Source: Henningerozyma blattae CBS 6284
Taxonomy: Eukaryota > Ascomycota > Saccharomycetes > Saccharomycetales > Saccharomycetaceae
NCBI RefSeq assembly: GCF_000315915.1
Contig: NC_020193.1
Location: 62,001 to 126,000 of the forward strand
Length of the DNA stretch: 64,000 bases
Reading direction: 5' to 3'
Part shown: positions 1 through 10,616 of the stretch, one piece after another
Layout: every line of letters starts with the position of its first letter
Numbering within the stretch: position 1 is the stretch's first letter
Position numbers and translations under genes: made by a program
The notes under the pieces: generated by a model
Database searches by the model: none
Told to the model about the DNA's origin: nothing
What the model saw: only the letters and a program-made list of their open reading frames with translations

Positions 1-3000
1 CTTTCTTAATTTTTGGATTCTATTGACCAATTCTCTGGCAAGACCTTCAGTCTTTAATTCATCGTAGATCTTAGTATCTAAGATAATTAAAACTTCTTGA
101 TCAGTTCTGGTTTCTTGACCTTCTTGTGTCTTAGATTCTGGTAAACCTCTAACAACGTTCAAGTCACCCTTAACCAATTCAATACCATCAACAACTAATT
201 TACCAGTTTCTAGATATTGGACAACTTGCTCAGATGTAACAGTTGGTAAAGCAGCTTTAACTTTTTTAGCATCTTTCTTTAATTTCTTACCCAAAACTGG
301 CCAATCAGCAATGGCTGTGTATTCAACACCGTATTTAGCTTCGTCATCAGTAATAATAACATCACGGACATTTAATTCTTCTACAATGTAGTTCTTTAGA
401 GCAGCAACATCCTTTAAGTATTCCTTATCACCATGCAAGATAACTAAACTCTTTAATGGAGTTTTCAAAGAAATGGTCTTCTTTTCACGAATATTTCTAC
501 CTAATTCAATAACAGATTGCATTCTACCAACTGCCTTTTCAATAGCTTCATCGAATAATTCTTCTCTGACAACTGGGTAAGATAAGAAGTGAACAGATCT
601 GCTGTCCTTACCAAACTTACTGATAATATCAGCTGGAATATATTCTTTCATTCTTAAGTAGATGCTATCAGATAAGAATGGGGTGAATGGAGCCATAGCA
701 CGAACAAAAGTAAATAAAGCTTCGAACAAAGTATTTAAAGCTTTAACACAATCACTAACACCGTTTTCACCCTTCAAACGACGACGATTGAATCTAATAT
801 ACCAGTTGGTTAAAGAATCAATGAATTGCAATAATTCTGGAACGACAGTATATAATCTATATTCAGACATTTCAGCGTGAATAAATTTGACCAATGATTG
901 TAATGAGGCTAGAACCCATCTATCCATAACATTATCACTTCTTAAGGTAGGATCATATTGGAAATCGATATCAGAAGTTTTCTTTAATAAAGCAATTTGA
1001 CCGTCCAAGAATTTGAACGAATTCCACCATGGTAATAAAACTTTAGAAACAACTTCTTTAACACCTTCTTCCTTAAATTTCAAACTTTCAGCTTTCAAAA
1101 CTGGAGAGTTAATCAAATATAATCTTAAGGCATCGGCACCATATTGGTTTAGAACAATATTTGGATCTGGGTAGTTCTTCAATGATTTTGACATCTTCTT
1201 ACCATCGGCAGCCAAAACAATACCAGAAACAATAACGTTCTTATATGGAACTTCACCAAATAATTGAGTACCTAATACACTTAAAGTATAGAACCAACCT
1301 CTAGTTTGATCCAAACCTTCGGAAATGAAGTTAGCTGGGACTCTTTGCTTGAATAAATCTTTGTTTTCAAATGGGTAGTGTTGAGAAGCATAGGGCATAG
1401 AACCAGATTCGAACCAACAGTCAAAAACTTCTTCAATTCTTTTTAATGGACCATTACCCTTCTTGGATGGAATAGTAATATTATCAATGGTATCACGATG
1501 TAAATCAGTAATGTTTTTAACACCAGATAATTCTTCTAGTTCAGCAATGGATCCAACACAGACAATTTCAGTTAAATCTTCGGAAGCCCATAATGGAATT
1601 GGAGTACCCCAATATCTATTTCTCGAAATATTCCAATCACGAGCATTGGCAATCCAGTTGGCAAATCTCTTTTCCTTAATAACTTCTGGAACCCAGTGAG
1701 TTTTCTTAACAGATTCTAATAATTGTGGAACGATGTTCTTAACACGAACAAACCAAGCTGGAACAGTACGGTATAATAATGGGGTATCAGATCTCCAACA
1801 GAATGGGTAAGAATGGCGAATTTGACTAGCTAATAACATGTTACCACTAGCAGTTAAATGCTTGATGATAAATTTATCAGCATCTTTAACGTACATACCT
1901 TTGAAGTCAGTAACTTCGTCAAGGAAATTACCAACATCATCAACTGGGTTAGGGAAATCAGAATCTTCCTTAATAACGCCATTGGCGACACAGACTCTGT
2001 AATCGTCTTCACCAAAAGCAGGGGCATTGTGAACAATACCAGTACCAGAATCATTAGAAACATAAGAGTCAGCAAGAACTCTGAAAGCAGTGTCTTTCCA
2101 ATCATCATAAAAGTAGTTGAATAGTGGCTTATATTTCATGCCAACTAAGTCAGAACCCTTAACTTTTTCGACAACCTTATATTTTTCAGCAGCTGGCTTC
2201 TTGTATAATGTTTTAATCAATGATTCTAGGGTATAGAAATACATGTCCTTATTTTCATCGTAAATCTTTACATATTCGAATTCTGGGTTAACACATAAAG
2301 CCATGTTGGATGGAAGAGTCCATGGTGTGGTAGTCCAAGCAACAAATTGAGTCTTTTCTTGACCAACAACATCAAAACCGATAGTAACAGCTGGATCATT
2401 GACATCTTTATAGTTTTGTTGAGCTTCAAAATTACTCAATGGTGTAGTACACCCAGTAGAATATGGCATAACTCTTTGACCACGGTAAACTTGGTCTTTT
2501 TCAAACAATTGCTTAAAAGCCCACCATGTAGATTCCATAAAGGATGGGTACATAGTTTTATAATCATTGTCGAAGTCAATCCAACGACCTAAACGACCGA
2601 TAGTTTTTCTCCATTCATCAGCATAGGTCATAACAATAGCTCTACATTCGTTATTGTAATTTTCTAAACCGAATTTGAAAACATCTTCTTTAGAATGAAT
2701 GTCTAATTTTTTGTCGATGATATGTTCAATTGGTAAACCATGAGTATCCCAACCGAACCTTCTTTCAACGTGGTAACCTGTCATAGTAGCATATCTTGGA
2801 ACAATATCCTTAATGGTGGAGGCTAAGATATGACCATAATGGGGAGTACCTGTTGCAAAAGGTGGTCCATCAAAGAAGGAGAATTCAGGCTTGTCTTTAG
2901 TTAACTCTAGTGTGGTGTGGAATGCATCTATTTCATTCCATAAAGCTAAAACTTTTTCTTCCTCTTTTGGGAAGGAAAAATGGGAAGAGCTATCAGACAT
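1..3000 (-). CDS. ILS1: Cytoplasmic isoleucyl-tRNA synthetase (3' end outside window)
   Basis: Charges tRNA-Ile with isoleucine in the cytosol; class I aminoacyl-tRNA synthetase. The frame is open from the ATG at 3000 to base 1, giving 1000 residues, so about 70 C-terminal residues of the roughly 1072-residue yeast protein lie outside the window. The N terminus (MSDSSSHFSFPKEEEKV) is very close to S. cerevisiae Ils1. The class I HIGH signature appears as HYGH at residues 54-57 and the KMSKS loop starts at residue 602, both where expected for the family. The editing (CP1) domain lies between them. The gene is transcribed leftwards and its promoter lies in the 1.4-kb spacer to RPS8. Nothing in the visible part is broken. 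Confidence 0.97.
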   Translation of the reverse strand, partial: MSDSSSHFSFPKEEEKVLALWNEIDAFHTTLELTKDKPEFSFFDGPPFATGTPHYGHILASTIKDIVPRYATMTGYHVERRFGWDTHGLPIEHIIDKKLDIHSKEDVFKFGLENYNNECRAIVMTYADEWRKTIGRLGRWIDFDNDYKTMYPSFMESTWWAFKQLFEKDQVYRGQRVMPYSTGCTTPLSNFEAQQNYKDVNDPAVTIGFDVVGQEKTQFVAWTTTPWTLPSNMALCVNPEFEYVKIYDENKDMYFYTLESLIKTLYKKPAAEKYKVVEKVKGSDLVGMKYKPLFNYFYDDWKDTAFRVLADSYVSNDSGTGIVHNAPAFGEDDYRVCVANGVIKEDSDFPNPVDDVGNFLDEVTDFKGMYVKDADKFIIKHLTASGNMLLASQIRHSYPFCWRSDTPLLYRTVPAWFVRVKNIVPQLLESVKKTHWVPEVIKEKRFANWIANARDWNISRNRYWGTPIPLWASEDLTEIVCVGSIAELEELSGVKNITDLHRDTIDNITIPSKKGNGPLKRIEEVFDCWFESGSMPYASQHYPFENKDLFKQRVPANFISEGLDQTRGWFYTLSVLGTQLFGEVPYKNVIVSGIVLAADGKKMSKSLKNYPDPNIVLNQYGADALRLYLINSPVLKAESLKFKEEGVKEVVSKVLLPWWNSFKFLDGQIALLKKTSDIDFQYDPTLRSDNVMDRWVLASLQSLVKFIHAEMSEYRLYTVVPELLQFIDSLTNWYIRFNRRRLKGENGVSDCVKALNTLFEALFTFVRAMAPFTPFLSDSIYLRMKEYIPADIISKFGKDSRSVHFLSYPVVREELFDEAIEKAVGRMQSVIELGRNIREKKTISLKTPLKSLVILHGDKEYLKDVAALKNYIVEELNVRDVIITDDEAKYGVEYTAIADWPVLGKKLKKDAKKVKAALPTVTSEQVVQYLETGKLVVDGIELVKGDLNVVRGLPESKTQEGQETRTDQEVLIILDTKIYDELKTEGLARELVNRIQKLRK

Positions 3001-4412
3001 AATTCTAAAAACCTTTTATTTCAATTGCTTATTTAGATCTTTGAAATATTGATGCAGATCTATAATTATTGAATTACATCTTTTAAAAATATAACACTTG
3101 CACAAAGCTTAATTATTTGTTCGATACTTCGATGACTAAAACTATTCGGATGATATTTTTTGAAAAAAATAAAAAATTTTGATCGTGCTAGACGAGCGGC
3201 TGCTAAATTGGAAAAAAAATTAACGTGACACTAAATAAATAGGTAACTTTATCTATATATAAAGCTTTAAGATGATTAAGATATATTTGGGAATATTCGA
3301 ACACCCTTCTATGAAATTACAACATTCGGGATGCTATCTAATTTACTAGTTGCATTTTCCAGTTATTTAATGATTTAGTAGATTAGCTATAACAATATCT
3401 AAATTGAATTATCCTTGAAATATTAGCTTAATATATATATATATGCATTTATACATAATATTTTATTTTAGCAAGAAACTAGATTTGGAAAAAAAGTTTC
3501 TTTATGATGATTTTTATGCTATTTAAAGACATAATATGACAAATTGGCAATAAAATTTATGTCATTTAAATATCGAGAAAGCATACTTTCTACTAATTAT
3601 CTAAAGAAGTTAAAACTATTTTGTACTACTTATGCTAATCTTTATTCTACATGCTACAACATGTTGGAACTATTATATATCATTAATAATTGTCGCCAAG
3701 ATATTTATCCTTCTTCTTACAATGGAATATTCACTTTTAAGCCCTAATTGAAATTTCCTCAAATGGATGATGCTAAAGTGAATACGGGAAAAGTAAAAAA
3801 AATTTTTGAAAAACGGACTCACTTCTCAGAGTATAAAAAGACAAGAGTTAGAATTTCAATTATCAACATTTCCATTTGTTATTAATATTTAATCATAAAA
3901 TACTAAGGAAACTTTTCTACGCAAGTAATACAGTATGATTCGTTGTATGATTTAAACTTTCAGTTGAATGTTTTTGTTTTTATAACGTTTCTTCTTTTAC
4001 ATGATATTGAATATTTAAATGATGAAAAAATAATTTACACAGACCTGATCTGAACGAGCATTTTGCTTAATTGTAGATAACGATTATTGCCTTTTTTTTC
4101 TGAATATTCAATTTTGTTAAATAAATTTGTAGAAATCTTGATATAGCTTGTTGCTAAAATAATGTTCTATAGCATTTTACCTATACGGTTTCTTGTCAAT
4201 AATTGGATCGTGCAAATTATATTTATTCAGGTAGTTACAATAACACAAGCTAGAATGCTTAATATTAGGTCCAACTAGGAGTATATTGAGTACATCTAGT
4301 CAATAGTGTATGAGTGTAATGTTATTTTTTAATTGTTAGAGATAGATAATTATATGATTTGATATACAAAATACAAAGATGTAATAATATTTAATAAAAT
4401 TTAATAAATACC
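3001..4412. other. Intergenic spacer, no gene recognised
   Basis: AT-rich spacer between the ILS1 start and the RPS8 stop. It must hold the ILS1 promoter and the RPS8 terminator. It has a short TA dinucleotide run near 3431-3443 and several poly-A/T stretches. An open frame of 67 codons at 3544-3747 has no recognisable family and an odd composition, and I do not count it. S. cerevisiae carries SSA3 and AAR2 in this interval; I see no remnant of either. Confidence 0.6.
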
Positions 4413-5015
4413 TTATTTCTTAGCAGTCATTCTTCTTAAGTAGAAAGCTAATTCTTCACCTTCCAAGATGTAACCGTCACATCTACCAGATTGACCTGGT
4501 CTAGAGGAGATAGCAGCATATAATCTACCAGCACCGAATTGGGATTCGACGGCTTGTTCGACCTTAGCAGAAGCAGCTCTAGAAGCGAACTTTCTTTCTT
4601 CCTTCTTGTTCTTTGGGACAATGGCGTCTTCCTTGGAGTTCTTCTTCTTACCCAAAGTTTGACCGTAGTGAGCTTCGTACCAAGATCTGAATGGAGTAGC
4701 ATCGATTTGAACAATGGCAGATTTAGTCAAAGTGTTAGTTCTGACCAATTCATTGTTGGATGGATGATAAACGACACCAGCGATTCTGGTTTTCTTGGAG
4801 ATACCTTCGGAAGCCCAAGAGAAGTTACCAGTTTCAATTCTTAAAGCTCTGAATTTTTGGTTACCACCTCTGGTTCTAACGGAGTGGATTCTCTTACCAC
4901 CAATCTTGGTCATAGCTGGTTGACGACCCAATTCGAACTTTCTCTTCTTTCTGAATTGGGCTCTTTTGGCACCTGTAGCAGATCTTTTGTGACGAGAATC
5001 ACGAGAAATACCCAT
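4413..5015 (-). CDS. RPS8: 40S ribosomal protein S8 (eS8)
   Basis: Structural protein of the small ribosomal subunit. The 200-residue product starts [15 protein letters not shown], the invariant eS8 N terminus, and has the expected family length with no internal break. It is rich in Lys/Arg, as expected for rRNA binding, and contains the conserved [10 protein letters not shown] segment. The coding part is uninterrupted. The sequence just upstream has a complete set of yeast splice signals, suggesting a 5'-UTR intron (separate entry). S. cerevisiae has two copies (RPS8A and RPS8B); which one this corresponds to cannot be decided, though the KTI11 neighbour resembles the RPS8A locus. Confidence 0.98.
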   Translation of the reverse strand: MGISRDSRHKRSATGAKRAQFRKKRKFELGRQPAMTKIGGKRIHSVRTRGGNQKFRALRIETGNFSWASEGISKKTRIAGVVYHPSNNELVRTNTLTKSAIVQIDATPFRSWYEAHYGQTLGKKKNSKEDAIVPKNKKEERKFASRAASAKVEQAVESQFGAGRLYAAISSRPGQSGRCDGYILEGEELAFYLRRMTAKK

Positions 5016-5024
5016 TTTGAATCT

Positions 5025-5199
5025 CTGTTGATAATGATTATTAGTGGATTTTTTTCAACAAACGTTTAAAAAATATCAATATAAATTGTTAGTAAAAGAA
5101 ATTCTAAAATCCTTTATTTTATCTTAATCGAATCACACTCATCAAATAAATAGCTCATCCACAGAGGAGTGTCATTACATCTGTTCATATGGCACATAC
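5025..5199 (-). other. Probable 5'-UTR intron of RPS8
   Basis: Read on the minus strand, a perfect 5' splice site GTATGT (5199-5194) is followed by a perfect branch site TACTAAC (5094-5088), a T-rich stretch, and CAACAG at 5030-5025. That is the first AG after the branch site. The implied intron is 175 nt and ends 9 bases before the RPS8 ATG. Ribosomal protein genes are the main intron-bearing class in yeasts, and some have introns in the 5' UTR. The S. cerevisiae RPS8 genes, as I recall, have none. All three signals are seen directly; splicing itself is inferred. Confidence 0.7.
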
Positions 5200-5319
5200 G
5201 ATTTATATTTGGCGTATCTATATTATATGTAATACCTCATGAAATAAAACTTTAAGTGTAAAAATAGGTATACTACTATTATTTACGATTTTTTTCACTA
5301 TTCTTACCAACAATTAATG

Positions 5320-5610
5320 ATGAATATTTCGGTAGTATCACCTGGCCGAACTCCATCTCACTGAGGGAATCATAGTAGCCTTCCTCGTACCTCCCTCCTC
5401 TAAGCCTGGGTCCTGCCTACGCTTCCCATAGTGTATGTGCTAGACAGAGAGTACAGTGAGAATAATCTTTCTTCCAGTAAGGAACTTTGTTTCGGCCCTC
5501 CCACTAGCTTAGTTTCCAAGCCCAGTGTACTCTCAGGGGATGCAGTGAAATTCACTGAGGTTGTTTCCTGATTTTCTCTCTGTGAGAAATTGATGCTAAT
5601 TGCCGGACAA
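5320..5610. other. GC-rich structured non-coding segment, candidate ncRNA
   Basis: This stretch stands out from its AT-rich surroundings. By hand count 5341-5400 is 34/60 G+C and 5401-5460 is 31/60. It can fold: GAGAGTACA (5447-5455) is complementary to TGTACTCTC (5526-5534), and inside this pair are TTCC/GGAA and GCTT/AAGC hairpins. CAGTGAA/TTCACTG forms an almost perfect palindrome near 5543, and TTTCTC/GAGAAA a 6-bp stem near 5576. I could not match it to RNase P, MRP, SRP, U snRNA or U3 from memory. It may be an unrecognised snoRNA, a relic, or a GC-rich promoter shared by RPS8 and KTI11. Strand is undetermined. Confidence 0.35.
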
Positions 5611-5973
5611 TAACGCGAGCTGGATATAGAATGAAAAAAATGACGCAAAAAAATAATATTATTCGTAAGAAAAATTAGAGATGTCGGGATGGAAAATGCA
5701 AACAGTCTGAGAAATATAATTAGTAATTTTTGGATATCTTATGGGTGGGAAAAACGGGTAACCCGGCGTTAGAAAGAAAGAATGTTTATGATTCTTTTCA
5801 TTATGGAAATGATGCGATGACTAACTAAGACTAAGTATTTATTCTTATATAACCGCAGAATCTATTAGTAAATACAACACTTGCATCACCATACTTCATC
5901 CTTTAGTCTGTGAAGCGAAAAAAAATAAAAGATAAAATACATCAAATACACAAGAAATCTAACCGCATACAAC

Positions 5974-6228
5974 ATGGCTAGTGCTGCTTACGATCAAATT
6001 GAAATTGAAGATATGGTTTTCCATCCAGAAACCCAACTATTCACATACCCATGCCCTTGTGGGGACCGTTTTGAAGTTTTTATCGATGATCTGTTTGATG
6101 GGGAAACTCGTGCTGTATGCCCCAGTTGTTCTCTTGAAATCGATGTTATATTCGAACAAGAAGATCTAGCCGAATATTATGAAGAGGCTGGCGTACAACC
6201 TCCTGAGCCATTAGCTATTGCTACTTAA
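5974..6228 (+). CDS. KTI11: Diphthamide/Elongator cofactor, CSL zinc-finger protein
   Basis: Small (84-residue) electron-carrier protein, also called DPH3. It donates electrons to the radical-SAM Dph1-Dph2 enzyme in diphthamide synthesis and to Elongator for tRNA wobble-uridine modification. The CSL zinc finger is intact, with Cys27 and Cys29 in YPCPCGDRF and Cys49 and Cys52 in VCPSCSLEID. The N-terminal YDQIEIEDM and C-terminal DLAEYYEEAG are family hallmarks. Length matches the roughly 82-residue yeast protein. Its position beside RPS8 and AST1 matches the YBL072C to YBL069W order of S. cerevisiae. Confidence 0.97.
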   Translation: MASAAYDQIEIEDMVFHPETQLFTYPCPCGDRFEVFIDDLFDGETRAVCPSCSLEIDVIFEQEDLAEYYEEAGVQPPEPLAIAT

Positions 6229-7180
6229 AGAGATCAAATTCCTTCCCAATATATTCAAATTCAAGACTAATTACTCGGATGAGCTCAGGTACACGATATC
6301 ACACTTCATATAGCTCAAGCACGCCTGATAGAACAAGACTTCTTTCCACTTGTACGAATCGCACAGCATTATATCTTTATATCCTTATATATATTTAGGT
6401 TTATAGTATCCAGGGACACTCGTCTATCTATATTTTAACGAATCGCTTTTGTGGCAACCATCTGTTATATGGTATACTGTACACTTTAATACTTCACTTT
6501 AACAAATAGAAACCAAGAGTCCTCCGTAGTAGGTCGTACCGGACAATCACGTGCACTTACCATGTTTCTCAGTATTTCCTGTGTGTTTCCCAAGACCGTA
6601 ACATGTGTTTTCCGCTTTTGTACCGGCCCACGAAGTTTCAGTTTTCGGCTTTTTTCTCGGTGACCCCTCCCCAAAACGCCGAGAACCTTTTTTATTCCAT
6701 CTCTTCAATTTTCGTCATCGTCTTCGGAAAGCATAATGTATATGTATTTTGATTCATATTTCAAAATTTCAAAGGGAGGAAAACGAGCCTAACAGGAACA
6801 CTTTGTATTTCCAACCTATTTATGTAAATGTTAATTGTGGCCTTTCTTACAACTTATATATACCGACCGACTTGTCAAATCTATACATCATTAATATATT
6901 TAGAAGACCCTTTAACTAATAGTGTCTGTTTATTCAATCAATTACAATTAGTCTTTGCCATTGTATAATTTTTTCTGACTTTTTTTTTTTATTTTTGCGA
7001 TTCTATAACATATCCAGTAAATATACCCTTCTTTAGCTTATACAACACGAATTTTTGCTAAGAGAATAGTAAAAAAGGCAAGCTAATTGAAGAAAACGTT
7101 TATCAAAAAATACAAGTACCTGTACAAGAAGTAAGCAAATTACCGCCCTTCCCTCAATTCGAAACACATATCCTCAAGAC
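6229..7180. promoter_or_regulatory. KTI11-AST spacer with CACGTG box and STRE-like motif
   Basis: No gene recognised. The part nearer the AST-type gene is GC-richer. It contains a CACGTG E-box (6548-6553; Cbf1/Pho4-type site) and a CCCCT stress-element core near 6664 inside an imperfect CTCGG/CCGAG inverted repeat. A 62-codon minus-strand open frame (6486-6674) matches nothing I know. The sites are seen; their use is inferred from the motifs alone. Confidence 0.4.
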
Positions 7181-8464
7181 ATGACTGAAAGGTATATGAA
7201 AAATCGTGAGCCTGTATTAGAGACTCTAGCAGATTTGCCAAAAGCTGAGACACCTGCTGCTATTAAAGTAGACCCTCCCATGAGAAGAGTCGCAAGACCT
7301 TTAAGACATGTTAGACATATTCCATTGAAATCCTTAGTTTTCCAATCAAATACTGGCCCTATTGATTTCTCATACGAGGCAAAGATCAAGACACCAATTC
7401 CAAAAGATAAACTGGTTGTTCAAATCTCTCATGTGGGTTTAAATCCTGTTGATTTGAAAATCAAAAACGGTTATACTACTTCGATCTATGGTGAAATTGG
7501 TCTTGGAAGAGAATTCGCAGGTACAATCATCATGGTTGGTGAGAATTTGATTAACAAATGGAGAGAAGGTGATGAAGTCTATGGTATTTTTTACCATCCA
7601 CATTTAGGCTATGGTTGTCTACAAAGTTCGTTGTTACTTGATCCTGCATTAGATCCTATCTGTTTGAGGCCAGAGAATTTATCCCCAGAAGAAGCCGCAG
7701 GGTCATTGTTTTGTTTAGGGACTGCTTTCAATATGTTGGATAAGCTATTTAAAGATAAAAAATTGAATGAAAGTTCCAATATTCTAATTAATGGTGGCAC
7801 AAGTTCAGTTGGTATGTTTGCATTACAACTGTTGAAAGTGAAATATAACGTATTAAAGAAAATAGTCATTGTTACGACTACCACTGGTTCAGAAGTATTG
7901 AAAGAATTATTCCCAGATTTTAAGGATGACTTCTTATTTATAAATTATTTAACTTGTAGAGGTAAAGCATCAAAACCTTTGAAAAGAATGATAAAAGAAT
8001 GCAAGTTGATTGATTATGATGCAGGCGGAGAGGAAGAACAATATATCACTTATGAGCAAGGGAAATTCAATCTAGTTTTGGATTTTGTTGGTGGTTACGA
8101 TATCTTAGCCCATTCAAGTGATTTGATTCATGCAGGTGGTATGTATTGTACTACTGTTGGTGATTATGTGGAAAATTATAAAACCGATGTTTTTGAACAA
8201 TGGGAAAACCCAAGTGCAGGGATGAGAAAGATGTTTGGGACAATGCTGTATCAATATAGTTATTTACATTATTTCTTCGATCCAAATGCTAAATATATCT
8301 CTAAAAACAACTGGTTAAGTGAATGTAACGAACTTTTACAAAACGGTGCAGTCCAATGTATTATCGATAATGTTTATGACTGGAAAAATCATAAAGAAGC
8401 CTTCACATACTTGAGATCTCAAAAAGCTCAAGGGAAACTGATCTTAAAAGTTGAAAAGTTTTAG
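7181..8464 (+). CDS. AST1: AST1/AST2-type MDR protein (plasma-membrane ATPase targeting factor)
   Basis: The 427-residue protein matches the Ast1/Ast2 ohnolog pair (about 430 residues). These peripheral, lipid-raft-associated proteins help deliver the proton pump Pma1 to the plasma membrane. The fold is that of a medium-chain dehydrogenase/reductase: GroES-like N-terminal half with GLNPVDLKIKNGYT, then a Rossmann half with NGGTSSVG from residue 204. Family-specific strings such as RHVRHIPLKSLVF and YDWKNHKEAF are present. The catalytic zinc ligands of true alcohol dehydrogenases are not evident, so enzymatic activity is doubtful. The symbol follows synteny (AST1 sits next to KTI11 in S. cerevisiae); AST2 is equally possible by sequence. 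Confidence 0.93.
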   Translation: MTERYMKNREPVLETLADLPKAETPAAIKVDPPMRRVARPLRHVRHIPLKSLVFQSNTGPIDFSYEAKIKTPIPKDKLVVQISHVGLNPVDLKIKNGYTTSIYGEIGLGREFAGTIIMVGENLINKWREGDEVYGIFYHPHLGYGCLQSSLLLDPALDPICLRPENLSPEEAAGSLFCLGTAFNMLDKLFKDKKLNESSNILINGGTSSVGMFALQLLKVKYNVLKKIVIVTTTTGSEVLKELFPDFKDDFLFINYLTCRGKASKPLKRMIKECKLIDYDAGGEEEQYITYEQGKFNLVLDFVGGYDILAHSSDLIHAGGMYCTTVGDYVENYKTDVFEQWENPSAGMRKMFGTMLYQYSYLHYFFDPNAKYISKNNWLSECNELLQNGAVQCIIDNVYDWKNHKEAFTYLRSQKAQGKLILKVEKF

Positions 8465-8979
8465 ATTTATTTACCGTCTTTTCACCTGTTTATTTGTTTT
8501 CTTGTTTGATTTTTTTTTCTAATTTACGGTACCATCTTCTTCACTATAATAACATATAATCTAATACCCTTAATTACTAAAAATTATAACCATAAAAAAA
8601 ATTTTTTTTAATAACAATAACGTTTCAATACACCACATAACATTGGGTCTCTCCCCCACTACCTCTTTCTCCTATTTGTCCTAATAGTTTTTTTTTTGTT
8701 CTAAATAATCTTTCTGTCAACCGCTCTATTTTTTTTCTTATAAACTTATATACCCCTTCACTATAAACTGACATTATTTTACTCTTTTTCTTTAATCATT
8801 ACTTTCAAATACATGACTATTGTTGAAAAATGCGTATGTAATTTTTTTTTTTTTGGTTTTTATATAGTGTTATATTGTACCTAATTAAGCAAATATATGT
8901 ATGACTGAAAATGTAAATGTGAATGTGAATGTGAATGTGGTTGTATGACTATCTAATTCTGGCGATGATTTCTCTTGCA
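8465..8979. other. Convergent spacer between AST1-type gene and RAD51
   Basis: AT-rich 3'-3' spacer with many T runs, as expected for two converging 3' ends. A short GAATGT hexamer array lies at about 8917-8942, just beyond the RAD51 stop. No gene seen. Confidence 0.5.
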
Positions 8980-10416
8980 TCATTCATCTTCTTCTCTTGG
9001 ATCACCAATACCATCTTCGTAAATGGCAAATACACAATCAGCTTCAGGTAAGCAAGGAGAATCAATAACCTTACAAACTCTTTGACAACCTCTACCCTTT
9101 CTAAAAGATAATCTTGTTGTGGAAGAATGTGCCATAATATTCCCACCAATTGGTTTTTTTGGATCTGGGTTGAATTGTGCTGCACCATCTACTTGAGCAA
9201 CAACTTGGTTTGTAATGACTACAGCTACCCCAAATTGATCTGCTAATCTTTGTAAAGCTCTCATAAATCTTGCTAAATGCATTTGACGTGCACTTAATTC
9301 CCCTCTACCTGCAAAATCTGTTCTATATAATGCCATCACTGAATCCACAATAACTAGAGCAAATCTTGATTCACTCATCATTTGAGCAGCTGCATCTAAT
9401 AATCTTAATTGATGGTCCGCATTATAAGCTCTGGCGTATGCTACATTGTTAAGAGCGTCGTCTGGATCTAAGCCGAATCTTTGAGCAATAGAGACTAATC
9501 GAACAGGTCTGAAAGTCCCCTCAGTATCTATATACAAACATTTCCCTTCACCACCGCCTGAATCTAATGGAATTTGACAAGTCACTGCTAGAGTATGACA
9601 TAATTGAGATTTCCCAGTTCTAAACTCACCAAATAATTCTGTGATAGAACCTGTCTCTATACCACCACCTAATAAAGTATCTAAGTTCTTAGACCCTGTA
9701 GTTAAACAAATCATTTCAGCTCTTCTTAGATGGAAATCTGCAGCAGTCACAAACCCCATAGGTACTAGTCTGGCAGCTTCATTTAATAATTTATCAGCCT
9801 TAGCTTCAGAAATCCCTCTTATCTCCAATAAATCCTTTCTTGGAGCATAGGCAACAGCTTCTGCTGTATGTAACCCATGTTCTCTTAATTTCTTAATATC
9901 TGTAGAGGTAATACCATTGACTTGTAATTTTTCAATCGGTACAAACGATGCACTTGCAGTTTCTTCCTCACCTTGTTCTTCACCTCTCATTATTTGATCT
10001 TGATCCTGGTCAAGGCCTCGAGCTTGCATCTGTGTATTATTTTGGTCTAATGTATCAACTGTATCCATATTAAATTGTTGTTGTTCATGCTGTATCGTGG
10101 AATCTTCTAGTTGTGTATGGTCATTATCCATATGATCGTTTTCATTAGTAAATAACTCTGGTTGAGTATTTTGTTGTGAAAGCTCTTGTTGAGCAGTGGA
10201 AACATTCGACATTGAAGAATTTATATATGAGGATGTTATAGATAAGTTACTTGTGTTGATATGATTAGTAATGCTATTTGAATTATTCGACTCTTGAGAA
10301 ACACTAATGCTACCGTTATTATTGCAAATGAAGCTATTATTATTGTTATTACTATTAGTTGTGTTTATATAATCGGAATGTTGTATTTGTAATGAATGTG
10401 AATCTGCAAAAGGCAT
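8980..10416 (-). CDS. RAD51: RecA-family strand-exchange protein Rad51
   Basis: Recombinase that forms filaments on single-stranded DNA and performs strand invasion in double-strand-break repair. Of 478 residues, about the last 320 are nearly identical to S. cerevisiae Rad51. They include the helix-hairpin-helix region ([34 protein letters not shown]), Walker [10 protein letters not shown] with Lys269, Walker [13 protein letters not shown], and the C terminus IGDPREEDE. The N-terminal tail, about 157 residues, is roughly 78 longer than in the 400-residue S. cerevisiae protein and is rich in Asn, Ser and Gln. A MluI cell-cycle box lies upstream (separate entry), as in S. cerevisiae. Confidence 0.98.
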   Translation of the reverse strand: MPFADSHSLQIQHSDYINTTNSNNNNNSFICNNNGSISVSQESNNSNSITNHINTSNLSITSSYINSSMSNVSTAQQELSQQNTQPELFTNENDHMDNDHTQLEDSTIQHEQQQFNMDTVDTLDQNNTQMQARGLDQDQDQIMRGEEQGEEETASASFVPIEKLQVNGITSTDIKKLREHGLHTAEAVAYAPRKDLLEIRGISEAKADKLLNEAARLVPMGFVTAADFHLRRAEMICLTTGSKNLDTLLGGGIETGSITELFGEFRTGKSQLCHTLAVTCQIPLDSGGGEGKCLYIDTEGTFRPVRLVSIAQRFGLDPDDALNNVAYARAYNADHQLRLLDAAAQMMSESRFALVIVDSVMALYRTDFAGRGELSARQMHLARFMRALQRLADQFGVAVVITNQVVAQVDGAAQFNPDPKKPIGGNIMAHSSTTRLSFRKGRGCQRVCKVIDSPCLPEADCVFAIYEDGIGDPREEDE

Positions 10417-10560
10417 ACCCTTTTGAAACCAGACTCTAATCTCGCAGCATTAAAATAACATTTTCGAATATTTTTTTTTTTCAAATGAATTAGTATTTGA
10501 CTATTGAAATCTTTCCTCCAGATGGCGTATATTTGTCACAACTGTAAATCGTAGGAATTC

Positions 10561-10566
10561 ACGCGT
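10561..10566. promoter_or_regulatory. MCB (MluI cell-cycle box) upstream of RAD51
   Basis: A perfect ACGCGT lies 145 bp upstream of the RAD51 ATG. This is the binding site of MBF (Mbp1-Swi6), which activates DNA-synthesis and repair genes at G1/S. The S. cerevisiae RAD51 promoter is known to carry such boxes, so conserved G1/S control is likely. Confidence 0.6.
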
Positions 10567-10616
10567 TGTCTCGTGTTGTTGACACTTCCCAATGCGGAAC
10601 ACCCCCGATCCTTGAA

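Noticed and set aside
5400..5648. 82-codon minus-strand open frame in the GC-rich island
   Set aside because: No recognisable domain; overlaps a hairpin-rich segment better explained as non-coding.
5433..5835. Possible KTI11 5'-UTR intron (GTATGT at 5433, GACTAAC near 5820)
   Set aside because: The branch site is not the consensus TACTAAC and the distance is long; the evidence is much weaker than for RPS8 and CMC2.
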